64,000 nt of DNA, from the NCBI RefSeq assembly GCF_027938815.1, contig NZ_CP115913.1:1398001-1462000 (forward strand). The letters run 5' to 3'. The stretch is from Oceanirhabdus sp. W0125-5. GTDB taxonomy: Bacteria > Bacillota > Clostridia > Clostridiales > Clostridiaceae. Under the pieces are notes generated by a model that saw nothing but the letters and a program-made list of their open reading frames with translations, was not told the DNA's origin and did not search any database. This document shows, piece after piece, positions 8,008 to 17,601 of the stretch. Position numbers and translations under genes: made by a program. Within the stretch, counting starts at the first letter, position 1. The number at the start of each line of letters is the position of its first letter.

Positions 8008-8646
8008 ATGAGAAAATATAGAACAAAGATAGCTTTAATAATTGTTATGGTTTTTGTTGTTAGTATTATTATGTTGGGAATTATAAGAATTATGGATAGT
8101 AGAGAAGTTAATGCGGAAGAAATTTCGGACAAGGTTATAAGGTTTCATGTAATAGCTAATAGTGATACTGATGAAGATCAGAATTTAAAAATAAAAGTTA
8201 AAAATGATGTTATAAAGTATATGTATAATAAATTAAATGAATCAGATGATCTTGATAAATCAAGAGAAATCATTATAAGTGAAATGGAGAATTTGAAGAA
8301 AATTGCTGAGAAGAAAATAGCAGAAGAAGGATATGATTATAATGTTAAAATTGTATTAGGTAATGAAAATTTTCCAGAAAAAAGATATGGTGAAGTTGTT
8401 CTGCCGCATGGAGAATATGAGGCGTTGAGAATAATCATTGGTGAAGGAAACGGGAAGAATTGGTGGTGCGTAATGTTTCCACCCTTATGTTTTATAGATG
8501 TTACATTGGAAGACTATTCATTTGAAGATATACAGATTACGTTAGACAAGCATTTATCAGAAGAGGATGTTGAAAAAATCCTTGAAAAAGAAAAGAATGT
8601 TGAATTTAAATTAAAGTTTTTGGAATGGTTCAAAAAAGAGAAATAA
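8008..8646 (+). CDS. spoIIR: Stage II sporulation protein R
   Basis: SpoIIR is the forespore-made secreted signal that triggers SpoIIGA cleavage of pro-sigma-E in the mother cell. An N-terminal signal/anchor segment spans residues 9-28. The diagnostic block VIRFHVIANSDTDEDQNLK follows, then the C-terminal family region with WWCVMFPPLCFID. The 212-residue length is normal. TTTAGGAGG lies 6 bases before the ATG but is buried in a strong stem-loop. The gene follows gerK in the same direction. A full copy of the hairpin repeat begins directly after the stop. Confidence 0.95.
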   Translation: MRKYRTKIALIIVMVFVVSIIMLGIIRIMDSREVNAEEISDKVIRFHVIANSDTDEDQNLKIKVKNDVIKYMYNKLNESDDLDKSREIIISEMENLKKIAEKKIAEEGYDYNVKIVLGNENFPEKRYGEVVLPHGEYEALRIIIGEGNGKNWWCVMFPPLCFIDVTLEDYSFEDIQITLDKHLSEEDVEKILEKEKNVEFKLKFLEWFKKEK

Positions 8647-8647
8647 T

Positions 8648-8897
8648 AAAACATAATTGAAAGTGGATAGTTGAAAGTGGAAAACGATGGATATTTCTCT
8701 CCGAGAAATTTTATTGGATTCTTTTAGAATAATAAGGGGTTACTCCTTTCATTTATATGAAACATTGTATTTCAGATACAACATTTTATCCAGAGATAAA
8801 ATAAGTAAATTTTTGCCCTAAGTAACAATAAGATGTAGTTTCTGACGTGTGTCAGAAACATCCTTCGTTTTCAATTGTCAGTTTTCAATTGTTAACT
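8648..8897 (+). repeat. Modular hairpin repeat, full copy, plus orientation (R3)
   Basis: Left extremity AAAACATAATTG and GTTGAAAGTGG-type end units, hairpin A (ATTTCTCTCCGAGAAAT), a degraded B, hairpin C (TTTCATTTATATGAAAC), the central ATTGTA/TACAAC pair, C' (TTTTATCCAGAGATAAAA), A' (TTTCTGACGTGTGTCAGAAA) and matching CAATTGTCAGTTTTCAATTG right end. Left and right ends are complementary over about 30 bases with mismatches. Confidence 0.85.
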
Positions 8898-8898
8898 C

Positions 8899-8928
8899 AA
8901 AAAGCACGCTTGATTTTGCGTGCTTTTT
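8899..8928. terminator. Bidirectional terminator between spoIIR and the convergent secreted-protein gene
   Basis: AAAAAGCACGC and GCGTGCTTTTT flank an 8-base loop. The A run and T run allow function on both strands, fitting its place between two convergent genes. Confidence 0.85.
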
Positions 8929-8938
8929 GTAGTGCTTT

Positions 8939-10426
8939 TTAGTTATATATTGTTTGTAATAAATAAGGAAGTTCACTAAAGTTCAAAGGTGTATTATCTA
9001 TCTTCACTCTTTCTAGTCTGAAATTATCACTTTGAATGTTTACAGAGAACAAGAAGCTTATTTCGTGGTAGTTGTCTTTATAGATGCCTAGGCCTTTAAA
9101 TATTACTTCAGGGGAAGCGTTATTATTCAGGTATGTCCAAGAACATGAACTAAAATAATCTGTAAAGGCTTGTTGGATTGTCTTTTCTTCAAATTGAGTA
9201 AAAGTTCCATTCATAACTATATTTTTGGCAATATCTTCTTCAGAAAGTTTAGTTATTGAAACACTGAGTTCTTCGCTTAAAAATGATTCTTTATAGTTTT
9301 TATATGAAGATGCTTTAAAATATAGCTTTGTTGAATTATCTATATTGAATTCGTCGAGGTTAACGGTTATAGACGAATTATTAAAAACTTGTTTATTACC
9401 ATTAGAATTTAAAATTGGTTTATACGTTTTATTATTAAGACTGTAGTATAATAGATATTCTTCAGAGTTATGAAGATTCAATGTTATATTATTTTTTTCC
9501 ATATTATATTTAATATCTGATATTATAGGTGGTTGAAGATTCATGATCAAACTATCAATATTAGATAAAGAGAGTGATAAATTTTTATCTAAATTCATAT
9601 CTTTAAAAAATATTTTTTTATAATTACTAAGAGAGTCTTTGTATATTACTCCAATGATATCTCCAGTAGAATTTATTAAAATATTAGGAGTTAAACTAAT
9701 TTGATAAGATGAGTCATTCTTATTAAATATCGTATTGAAATTATAAATATATTCATATTCATAAGAAGAACATTCCATGTTAATCATTGATGTTATATTT
9801 ATATTATCAATAGAAAACATGATTAAATTAGAAACTTCATCAAATGAATAAATTTCACCAGAGAGTTTATTATTTTTATAGAATATTTCAACTGAGTCAG
9901 CTTTAGTATTTTTATCGTAATATGAGATAACAATAGGTTTATTAAGCTTATTATTATATACTAATAAACCCTTTCTAGAAATAATTTGATTGTCAGAAAT
10001 ATATTTTATTTCCACAGATAAATTTTCAAGTGTATTATTGAATATTGATAAGTTAGATGATGATAGTTTTTCTGTTTTAAATTTATGTATGTAATCATCT
10101 TTTATATTATTGTTGTTTAAGGACTTAATGCTTTTACTTATATAGATACTATAGATTGAGTCAGGTAGATAATTATTTTTGGGTGATAATATTATTGTAT
10201 TACCTTTTTCACCGAAAGATATATTTGTTGATAGTTTTTTATATGCGCTGTCATAAACATATATGGAATGATTAGTTACTGAAGACTTATCAATATTATC
10301 ATCAAAAGTTATAGTCCAAACTTTATCATAATTAACTGTTTTTAATTCGTCTGCAAATGAGGTTACTTGTCCAAAAGTTGTTAATAATAATATATATAAA
10401 ATAAAAGAGTAAATATGTTTTTTCAT
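8939..10426 (-). CDS. Secreted protein with an SbsA-type Ig-like domain, otherwise unrecognised
   Basis: The 495-residue product has a signal peptide (MKKHIYSF followed by a hydrophobic stretch to about residue 25, then FADELK). Residues about 32-122 look like an SbsA/Big_5 Ig-like domain (WTITFDDNIDKSSV start, PDSIYSIYIS, then IHKFKTE end), common in clostridial surface proteins. The rest is Asn/Ser/Ile-rich with no catalytic motif. A C-terminal part (IQQAFTDYFSSCSWTYLN) may be a separate small domain. It has no anchor or sorting motif. It stands alone, convergent with spoIIR and divergent from ddl. Its role is unknown; an extracellular or wall-associated structural protein is likely. Confidence 0.75.
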   Translation of the reverse strand: MKKHIYSFILYILLLTTFGQVTSFADELKTVNYDKVWTITFDDNIDKSSVTNHSIYVYDSAYKKLSTNISFGEKGNTIILSPKNNYLPDSIYSIYISKSIKSLNNNNIKDDYIHKFKTEKLSSSNLSIFNNTLENLSVEIKYISDNQIISRKGLLVYNNKLNKPIVISYYDKNTKADSVEIFYKNNKLSGEIYSFDEVSNLIMFSIDNINITSMINMECSSYEYEYIYNFNTIFNKNDSSYQISLTPNILINSTGDIIGVIYKDSLSNYKKIFFKDMNLDKNLSLSLSNIDSLIMNLQPPIISDIKYNMEKNNITLNLHNSEEYLLYYSLNNKTYKPILNSNGNKQVFNNSSITVNLDEFNIDNSTKLYFKASSYKNYKESFLSEELSVSITKLSEEDIAKNIVMNGTFTQFEEKTIQQAFTDYFSSCSWTYLNNNASPEVIFKGLGIYKDNYHEISFLFSVNIQSDNFRLERVKIDNTPLNFSELPYLLQTIYN

Positions 10427-10607
10427 AAAATCAATCCTTTTGTTTAATTGTATTAAAACGATTTATTCTTTAAATATATAGAAGATATCAAAGATTATCA
10501 TAACTTCTCTATAATATCTTATCATAAATGAAAAGAAAATTTGTTACAGAAGTTTTAATTTTATATTTATTTATGAGTTTTAGGTATAGATTTAAATAGA
10601 ATTTTTA

Positions 10608-10636
10608 TTGACTTATGTATGTGTTATACATAATAT
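10608..10636 (+). promoter_or_regulatory. Sigma-A-type promoter for ddl
   Basis: TTGACT and TATAAT-like TAATAT are separated by exactly 17 bases. The transcript would start about 30 bases before the ddl ribosome-binding site. TATGTATGTGTTATACATA inside the spacer is nearly palindromic and could be an operator, but no regulator can be named. Confidence 0.72.
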
Positions 10637-10673
10637 ATTTATAGAGGAAGAGAAAGAATAGAGGAGAAAATTC

Positions 10674-11696
10674 ATGAAAAAGAAAATTGCTATTTTGTTT
10701 GGAGGGCAGTCTACTGAACATAAGGTTTCACTTGTGTCTGCAACATCAGTATTAAAAAATATTGATACTGAAAAATATGAAATTGTAAAAATTGGAATCA
10801 CTAACGAAGGAAAGTGGTTAGTATATAATGGTGAATTAGATAATATAGAGAATGGGAAATGGATTAAGGACGAAAAAAATCTTATATCTCATGGGGAGAG
10901 AATACTGTTCAATAGAGAGGTTTCAGTTGTTTTTCCGGTTTTACATGGATTATATGGTGAAGATGGAACAATTCAAGGGGTTTGTAAACTTGCTGAGATA
11001 CCTTGTGTTGGATGTGATGTCCTTGCTTCTGCAATTTGTATGGATAAAGTATATACAAAATATGTTCTTGAGAACTTTAATATAAATCAAGCGCCTTATG
11101 TTGTTGTCCATAGAGATGAATATGAGGAAAGGGAGAATGAAATTCTTAAAGAAATTGAAGAAAAGTTATCATACCCTGTATTTATAAAACCAGCGAATAG
11201 TGGTTCATCGGTAGGAATTTCTAAAGGAAAGAATAAAGAGGATGTAAAAGTTGGATTGCTTGAAGCTTTTAAACACGATAGAAAAATCCTAGTAGAGAAA
11301 GGAATAAATGCTAGAGAAATAGAAGTATCGGTACTTGGTAACAGAAAGGTAATAGCATCAGTTCCAGGAGAAGTTGTTCCATGTAAGGAATTTTATGATT
11401 ATGAGGCGAAATATGAGGATGCATCTTCTGAATTGTTGATACCAGCAAGGTTATCAGAAAAAGAGATGGAAGAAATTAAATTATTAGCTGTAAGAATATA
11501 TAAGCTACTTGATTGTGAGGGAATGGCTAGAGTAGATTTCTTGATGGATAAAGATAATGGAGAAGTCTATTTGAATGAGGTTAATACTTTACCTGGATTT
11601 ACTAGTATTAGTATGTATCCTAAACTTTGGGCTGCATCAGGAATAGAGTATAAAGAGCTTATAAGTAAGCTGATTGAGTTGGCGGAAGAAAAATAG
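10674..11696 (+). CDS. ddl: D-alanine--D-alanine ligase
   Basis: The enzyme joins two D-Ala molecules for peptidoglycan precursors in the cytoplasm. The N-terminal AILFGGQSTEHKVS is the ligase signature, PVLHGLYGEDGTIQG the second conserved block, and KPANSGSSVGISK the ATP-grasp loop. The C-terminal RVDFLMD and NEVNTLPGFT carry the metal-binding acidic and Asn residues. The 340-residue length is normal. It has its own promoter and a GAGGAG ribosome-binding site. The next gene starts 23 bases later with a good ribosome-binding site, so they are probably one transcript. Confidence 0.95.
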   Translation: MKKKIAILFGGQSTEHKVSLVSATSVLKNIDTEKYEIVKIGITNEGKWLVYNGELDNIENGKWIKDEKNLISHGERILFNREVSVVFPVLHGLYGEDGTIQGVCKLAEIPCVGCDVLASAICMDKVYTKYVLENFNINQAPYVVVHRDEYEERENEILKEIEEKLSYPVFIKPANSGSSVGISKGKNKEDVKVGLLEAFKHDRKILVEKGINAREIEVSVLGNRKVIASVPGEVVPCKEFYDYEAKYEDASSELLIPARLSEKEMEEIKLLAVRIYKLLDCEGMARVDFLMDKDNGEVYLNEVNTLPGFTSISMYPKLWAASGIEYKELISKLIELAEEK

Positions 11697-11719
11697 AAAA
11701 GAGTTAGGAGGAAATACTT

Positions 11720-12700
11720 ATGACAAGAGCATTAGCAATGGTTTCTGGAGGATTAGATTCAATATTAGCGGCTAAACTTATTCAGGAACAAGGAATTGAA
11801 GTAATTGGAATATGTTTCAAATCATATTTTTTTGGAGAAGAGAATGCAGAGAGAATGTCAAAACAAATTGATATGAGATTAGAGGTAGTGGACTTTTCGG
11901 AAGAACATTTTGAGATGGTGAAAAATCCTAAGCATGGACACGGGAAGAATATGAATCCATGTATAGACTGCCATGCAATGATGATGACTCATGCAGGAAG
12001 ACTACTTGAAAAATTTGATGCTGACTTCATTATAACAGGAGAGGTATTAGGTCAAAGACCTATGTCACAGAACAAGGGTGCGTTATCAACTGTTCTTAAG
12101 ACATCTGGTGTAGGAGAGAAAATACTTAGACCTTTATGTGCAAAGAATCTTCCTGAAACAGAGATGGAGAAAAGTGGATTAGTAGATAGAGAAAAATTAA
12201 TGGATATTAAGGGGAGAAGTAGAAAAATACAGATGGCCCTAGCTGAAAAATGGAATATAAAAGATTATCCATCACCAGCAGGAGGCTGTAAACTTACTGA
12301 GCCTGGATACTCAAATAGATTAAAAGATTTAGTTGATAATAAAGAGAATATAAGTGAGAGAGAATTAGAGTTATTAAAATATGCTAGACATTATAGAATT
12401 GATGAAAGTTGTAAAATAATTTGTACTAGAACTGCTGATGAAGCTCAGATAGTAAGAAAGTTAATATCTAGTGATGATTTAGTGTTCTTAGTTAGAGATT
12501 TTAATGGACCTTTAACTATAATAATCGGTGAAAATCCTTCAGAAAAGTCAATCGAAGCAGCTGCTAAGATTACAGGAAGATATAGTAAGGGGAGAGATGA
12601 AGAGTCTTTAATTGTAAAATATAGAAAAGGTGAAGAAGAGAACATTATTACAGTAAAACCTGCTGATGATGAGTTTATTAATGGATGTATTTTAAAATAA
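11720..12700 (+). CDS. PP-loop ATPase, MnmA/ThiI-like tRNA sulfurtransferase family
   Basis: The N-terminal ALAMVSGGLDSILAAKLI is a PP-loop that adenylates its substrate with ATP. MNPCIDCH resembles the Cys-containing NPCxxCN motif of MnmA-type thiouridylases, and ITGEVLGQRPMSQN is another conserved strand. GGCKLTEPGYSNRLKDL lies about two thirds along the protein, with a small C-terminal domain after it. The 326 residues are close to ThiI/MnmA size, but it lacks an obvious THUMP domain and full MnmA spacing. A role in thiolating a tRNA base is the best inference; the modified position is not known. It is downstream of ddl and followed directly by a hairpin repeat. Confidence 0.75.
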   Translation: MTRALAMVSGGLDSILAAKLIQEQGIEVIGICFKSYFFGEENAERMSKQIDMRLEVVDFSEEHFEMVKNPKHGHGKNMNPCIDCHAMMMTHAGRLLEKFDADFIITGEVLGQRPMSQNKGALSTVLKTSGVGEKILRPLCAKNLPETEMEKSGLVDREKLMDIKGRSRKIQMALAEKWNIKDYPSPAGGCKLTEPGYSNRLKDLVDNKENISERELELLKYARHYRIDESCKIICTRTADEAQIVRKLISSDDLVFLVRDFNGPLTIIIGENPSEKSIEAAAKITGRYSKGRDEESLIVKYRKGEEENIITVKPADDEFINGCILK

Positions 12701-12958
12701 ATGTATAATGTATAATGGAGAATGTATAATGATGGACATTTCTCTTCGAGAAATTTTAATTCTCTTGTTCCTTGAACAAGAGAACTTTACTTGCTTCACC
12801 GTTGGTGAAACATTGTACTTAAAATACAATGTTTTATCTAAAGATAAAATGAGTAGAATCTTATTGTTCTAAAGACCAATAAGATGTAGTTTCTGTGTAA
12901 GCAGAAACATCCATCATTATACATTATACATTATGAATTGTACATTTCTTTTCTAAAG
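12701..12958 (+). repeat. Modular hairpin repeat, full copy, plus core (R4)
   Basis: Ends are TATAATG/GAATG units on the left and CATTATACATTATAC-type units on the right. The core order is A (ATTTCTCTTCGAGAAAT), B (CTTGTTCCTTGAACAAG), C (TTCACCGTTGGTGAAA), centre (CATTGTACTTAAAATACAATG), C' (TTTTATCTAAAGATAAAA), B' (TTGTTCTAAAGACCAA), A' (TTTCTGTGTAAGCAGAAA). The right flank TTTCTTTTCTAAAG continues into sequence resembling the flank of copy R14. Confidence 0.88.
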
Positions 12959-13043
12959 TACATTTGTTTCTTGTTAGGAAACAACATCTGTGAGATTAAG
13001 TATAAGTGTTCAAGTAGAGAAGTGTTAAAGGGAGGAAAGAAAA

Positions 13044-13460
13044 TTGAAAAAAAGTGCAATTATATCTGTGGTAAGTAAACAGAGTGGTAATGATGATGAT
13101 AAGATAGAAGTTGTAACACCAGGTCTTTTTTATGAAAAAGATGGAAAGTTTTATATTATATATGATGAAACAGAGATTTCAGGTATGCAGGGTACTAAAA
13201 CCACTATAAAAGTTGAAGAGGATCAATTTACTCTTATAAGAAAAGGTACTACTAATACTAGGATGTTATTTAAAGAAAAATATAGTGATTTAATAATGTA
13301 TCAAACACCTCATGGTATGCTTCAGTTATCAATTAATATTAAAAAACTTAACATCGATGTTGATGAAAATGGTGGAAACATAAAGGCATTATATAATATG
13401 GGTATAAGTGGAGATCAAGCTATTAGTACAGAATTAAATGTAAATATTAAATTACAATAA
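13044..13460 (+). CDS. DUF1934/YwiB-like beta-barrel protein
   Basis: The 138-residue product matches the DUF1934 pattern as I remember it: an opening strand (AIISVVSKQSGNDDDKIEVVTPG), a central ISGMQGTKTTIKVE, and an end of alternating strands typical of a small beta-barrel. It should be cytoplasmic, and no catalytic residues are evident. The start is TTG, supported by AGGGAGG 9 bases upstream. The next gene, a sigma-54-type activator, begins 10 bases later, so they form a pair. The biochemical function of the family is not known to me. Confidence 0.7.
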   Translation: MKKSAIISVVSKQSGNDDDKIEVVTPGLFYEKDGKFYIIYDETEISGMQGTKTTIKVEEDQFTLIRKGTTNTRMLFKEKYSDLIMYQTPHGMLQLSINIKKLNIDVDENGGNIKALYNMGISGDQAISTELNVNIKLQ

Positions 13461-13470
13461 CGGTGATTGT

Positions 13471-14766
13471 ATGGATATTTGGGGAATGTTTCATGAAGAG
13501 AGAAGTATCTATGTTTATAATACTAAGATGCAGTTGATTTTTGCTAATGATCTAGGGGTGAAAAGTAGAGGTCTTAAAGATGGGATGTTTAATAAAGATT
13601 TATTTGTGATTTATGGGGAAGTTTCTGCTCTATGGGAAATATTAAAGAGTATGAATACTAAAAAGTCTATAGAGGGGAAGATGTATTCTATAGTAGATCA
13701 TAGGGGTATAACCCATGAGGTTAAAAGTGATTTTCATGGAGTTTATTATGGAAATAATCGATTTATCATTGAAATTCAGCTAGAAGAGAAGAATGATTTT
13801 GAGAATGGATTAAATTTAAATATAAATAAAATAAGAAGAAAAGAGTTATATGACTTTGAAGATATAATAACTGCAAATAAACTTATGTTAAAAGCAAAGA
13901 AAAAGGCATATGAAGCTAGTAAAAGAGAATCAGATGTATTGATTTATGGAGAAACTGGTACTGGTAAAGAACTTATTGTTCAGGCTATTCACAGAAACTC
14001 AAAAAGGAGTAGTGAACCATTTATCGCACAGAACTGTGCTGCAATTCCCAAAGGCCTTTTTGAGAGTACATTATTTGGTACAGAGAAAGGAAGCTACACA
14101 GATTCAGAGAAACGAAAAGGTATCTTTGAATTAGCTAATGGAGGAACAGTATATCTAGATGAGTTAAATTCTATGCCTATGGAACTTCAAGGGAAATTAC
14201 TAAGGGTATTACAAGAGAGGAAGCTTCGTAGAGTTGGTGGTATTAAAGAAATAAACATAGATGTTAGGATAATAGCATCAATTAATGAGGATTTTGAAAG
14301 TGTACTTAAAAATAAAAAAATTAGAAGTGATTTGTTTTTTAGATTGAATATTATATCTATTGAGTTACCTGCATTGAGAGAAAAAAAGGATGATATTCCT
14401 ATACTTACAAGGGTATTCATAGATGAATTTAATAAGAAATTTGGAACAAAAATTTTAGGGGTATCTCAAGAGTGTATGAAGCACTTGTTATCATATGAAT
14501 GGCCTGGAAATGTACGTGAGCTTAGTAATCTTATTGAAGGGGTATTTAATAACAAGAGTTGTGGAATGATTGAATATGAAGATATTAAAGATAAAGTCAG
14601 AATAAATAATTTATTAGGACAGTATGATTTTAAGAAAAGAGTACAAAAATTTGAGAAGAATTTAATTGAAGAAGCCCTTGTTTTAAATAATAATAATGTA
14701 TCTAAAGCTGCTAAAATGCTAAACATACCTAGACAGACGTTACAATCAAAAATGAAAAAGATGTGA
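13471..14766 (+). CDS. Sigma-54-type AAA+ transcriptional activator with altered GAFTGA loop
   Basis: The protein has 431 residues. Residues 1-105 resemble a PAS-like sensor region. The AAA+ domain runs about 130-365: Walker A GETGTGKE (160-167), Walker B GGTVYLDELN (about 224-233), arginine-finger region RSDLFFRLN, and WPGNVREL. A C-terminal FIS-type helix-turn-helix ends NVSKAAKMLNIPRQTLQSKMKKM-like. The architecture and LDELNSMP follow RocR-like activators. The sigma-54 contact loop, usually GAFTGA, reads GSYTDS (207-212), keeping only the first Gly and the Thr of the core. It may therefore engage sigma-54 poorly or act otherwise. It is co-directional with the DUF1934 gene; the target is unknown. 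Confidence 0.82.
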   Translation: MDIWGMFHEERSIYVYNTKMQLIFANDLGVKSRGLKDGMFNKDLFVIYGEVSALWEILKSMNTKKSIEGKMYSIVDHRGITHEVKSDFHGVYYGNNRFIIEIQLEEKNDFENGLNLNINKIRRKELYDFEDIITANKLMLKAKKKAYEASKRESDVLIYGETGTGKELIVQAIHRNSKRSSEPFIAQNCAAIPKGLFESTLFGTEKGSYTDSEKRKGIFELANGGTVYLDELNSMPMELQGKLLRVLQERKLRRVGGIKEINIDVRIIASINEDFESVLKNKKIRSDLFFRLNIISIELPALREKKDDIPILTRVFIDEFNKKFGTKILGVSQECMKHLLSYEWPGNVRELSNLIEGVFNNKSCGMIEYEDIKDKVRINNLLGQYDFKKRVQKFEKNLIEEALVLNNNNVSKAAKMLNIPRQTLQSKMKKM

Positions 14767-14847
14767 AATATATGTGTAATATAATTTAAATTGGTAATAA
14801 TTCATAAAAAGATACTTAATTGTATTATTTATGGAAGTGATTAATAA

Positions 14848-15135
14848 GTGAATTTGAATTATGAAAATGTTATAGATATTATTTGTCATATGAAAAATAT
14901 CGAAAGAGATAAGCTTGATGAGATACTCAAAGACAGAGAACTAAAATATCTTTCCATCTTAATTTTAAAAAAATACAATTGTCTAGACCTTGAAAAGATA
15001 AAGGAAGATTTTAAAATCAATACGAAAAGAACTTTAAAGTATAATGAGAATAAAGCACAGGAAAAACTTTTAGTTAATTATAATTTTAGAGAAAAATATT
15101 TTCATATGGACGAAGAGGTTAAGAAAACAGAATAA
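14848..15135 (+). CDS. Small conserved-looking protein of unknown function
   Basis: The 95-residue product is charged (Lys/Glu/Asp-rich) and largely helical, without signal peptide, membrane helix or Cys pairs. The helix pattern VIDIICHMKNIERDKLDEIL then LKYLSILILKKYNC is reminiscent of a small helical DNA- or protein-binding bundle, but I do not recognise the family. It starts at GTG 14848, with GGAAGTGA ending 7 bases before it. It sits between the sigma-54-type activator and pyrG and is followed at once by a divergent hairpin repeat copy. Confidence 0.6.
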   Translation: MNLNYENVIDIICHMKNIERDKLDEILKDRELKYLSILILKKYNCLDLEKIKEDFKINTKRTLKYNENKAQEKLLVNYNFREKYFHMDEEVKKTE

Positions 15136-15446
15136 GACATAGTTGAGAGTGAAAGATAAAAAGGGTAGTGGATAGTTGAAAGTTGACAATGGACAACGAA
15201 TGACATTTCACTCTGTGAAATTTTAATATTATTTTAATATGGACAATAAAATATACGGCTGTTTTAAAAATAAATTCTATTTTAAAATGTCCTATATTTC
15301 TTTTGTAGTGAAATGATCACAATATTTTATCAAAAGATAAAATGAGAAAAACTCTCTTGCACTAAAGAGCGATGCAATGTAGTTTCTGCAGAAGGAGCAG
15401 AAACATCCTATGTTTTCAATTTTCCACTTTCAACTTCTTTTAAAGG
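15136..15446 (+). repeat. Modular hairpin repeat, full but divergent copy (R5)
   Basis: End units are of the GTTGAGAGTGAAAG / GTGGATAGTTGAAAG type, matched on the right by TTTTCAATTTTCCACTTTCAAC. Hairpin A is ATTTCACTCTGTGAAAT, changed at both arms relative to TCTC/GAGA copies. A' is GTTTCTGCAGAAGGAGCAGAAAC. An extra palindrome around 15258-15290 (TTTTAAAATAAATTCTATTTTAAAA) replaces part of B/C, and the copy is about 60 bases longer than most. Confidence 0.78.
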
Positions 15447-15460
15447 TTTTAAACGTTATA

Positions 15461-15488
15461 AAAGCACTTCATAGGAAGTGCTCTTTTT
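15461..15488 (+). terminator. Intrinsic terminator before the pyrG leader
   Basis: AGCACTTC and GAAGTGCT form the stem with a 4-base loop, followed by CTTTTT. It isolates pyrG from upstream transcription. The 260 bases between it and pyrG are AT-rich and hold no gene; I see no convincing -35/-10 pair, though TATAAT-like boxes occur near 15617 and 15690. Confidence 0.75.
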
Positions 15489-15695
15489 ATGTAAATTAAA
15501 AAAAATTATCAAAAACAAAAAAGGCTCTAGTTTTTTTATTATATATGTGATATCATAAATAATAGTTTGAAAAAACAACACTAATGCCATTTTAATTTTA
15601 TAGGGTAATTTCTATTATAATAATGATTAATTAAAATGTCAAGTGATAATAAATAATTTTTTACCTTTGGTAGGAAAATAAATAGAGAACTATAA

Positions 15696-17351
<1,656 letters not shown>

Positions 17352-17354
17352 AAA

Positions 17355-17390
17355 GAAAAAAAACGAGCTAATAATGCTCGTTTTTTTCTT
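17355..17390 (+). terminator. Intrinsic terminator of pyrG
   Basis: AAAAAACGAGC and GCTCGTTTTTTT pair around a short AT loop, immediately after the pyrG stop. Confidence 0.88.
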
Positions 17391-17601
17391 TTTATGTTGT
17401 TTTTTTCTAGGAAGTGAATTAGAATTAACTAATAGGGCATAATTATTAAAAGATGAATGAAACTTTTCTGATATATTGAAATGTCTCAATAATTTCAAAT
17501 TCTTTTTAAAATTCCAAAATTCAATTGAAAATTATAATTCCCATAAAAGATATTTAATTTAATATTGATAACCAATGAGAGGAGGAAGCATCTCAATATT
17601 G

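Noticed and set aside
12701..12958. Short regularly spaced units (GAATG, TATAATG) at repeat ends considered as a CRISPR array
   Set aside because: The units are 7-8 bases with no spacers, are mirrored at the other end of each element, and no cas genes are present.
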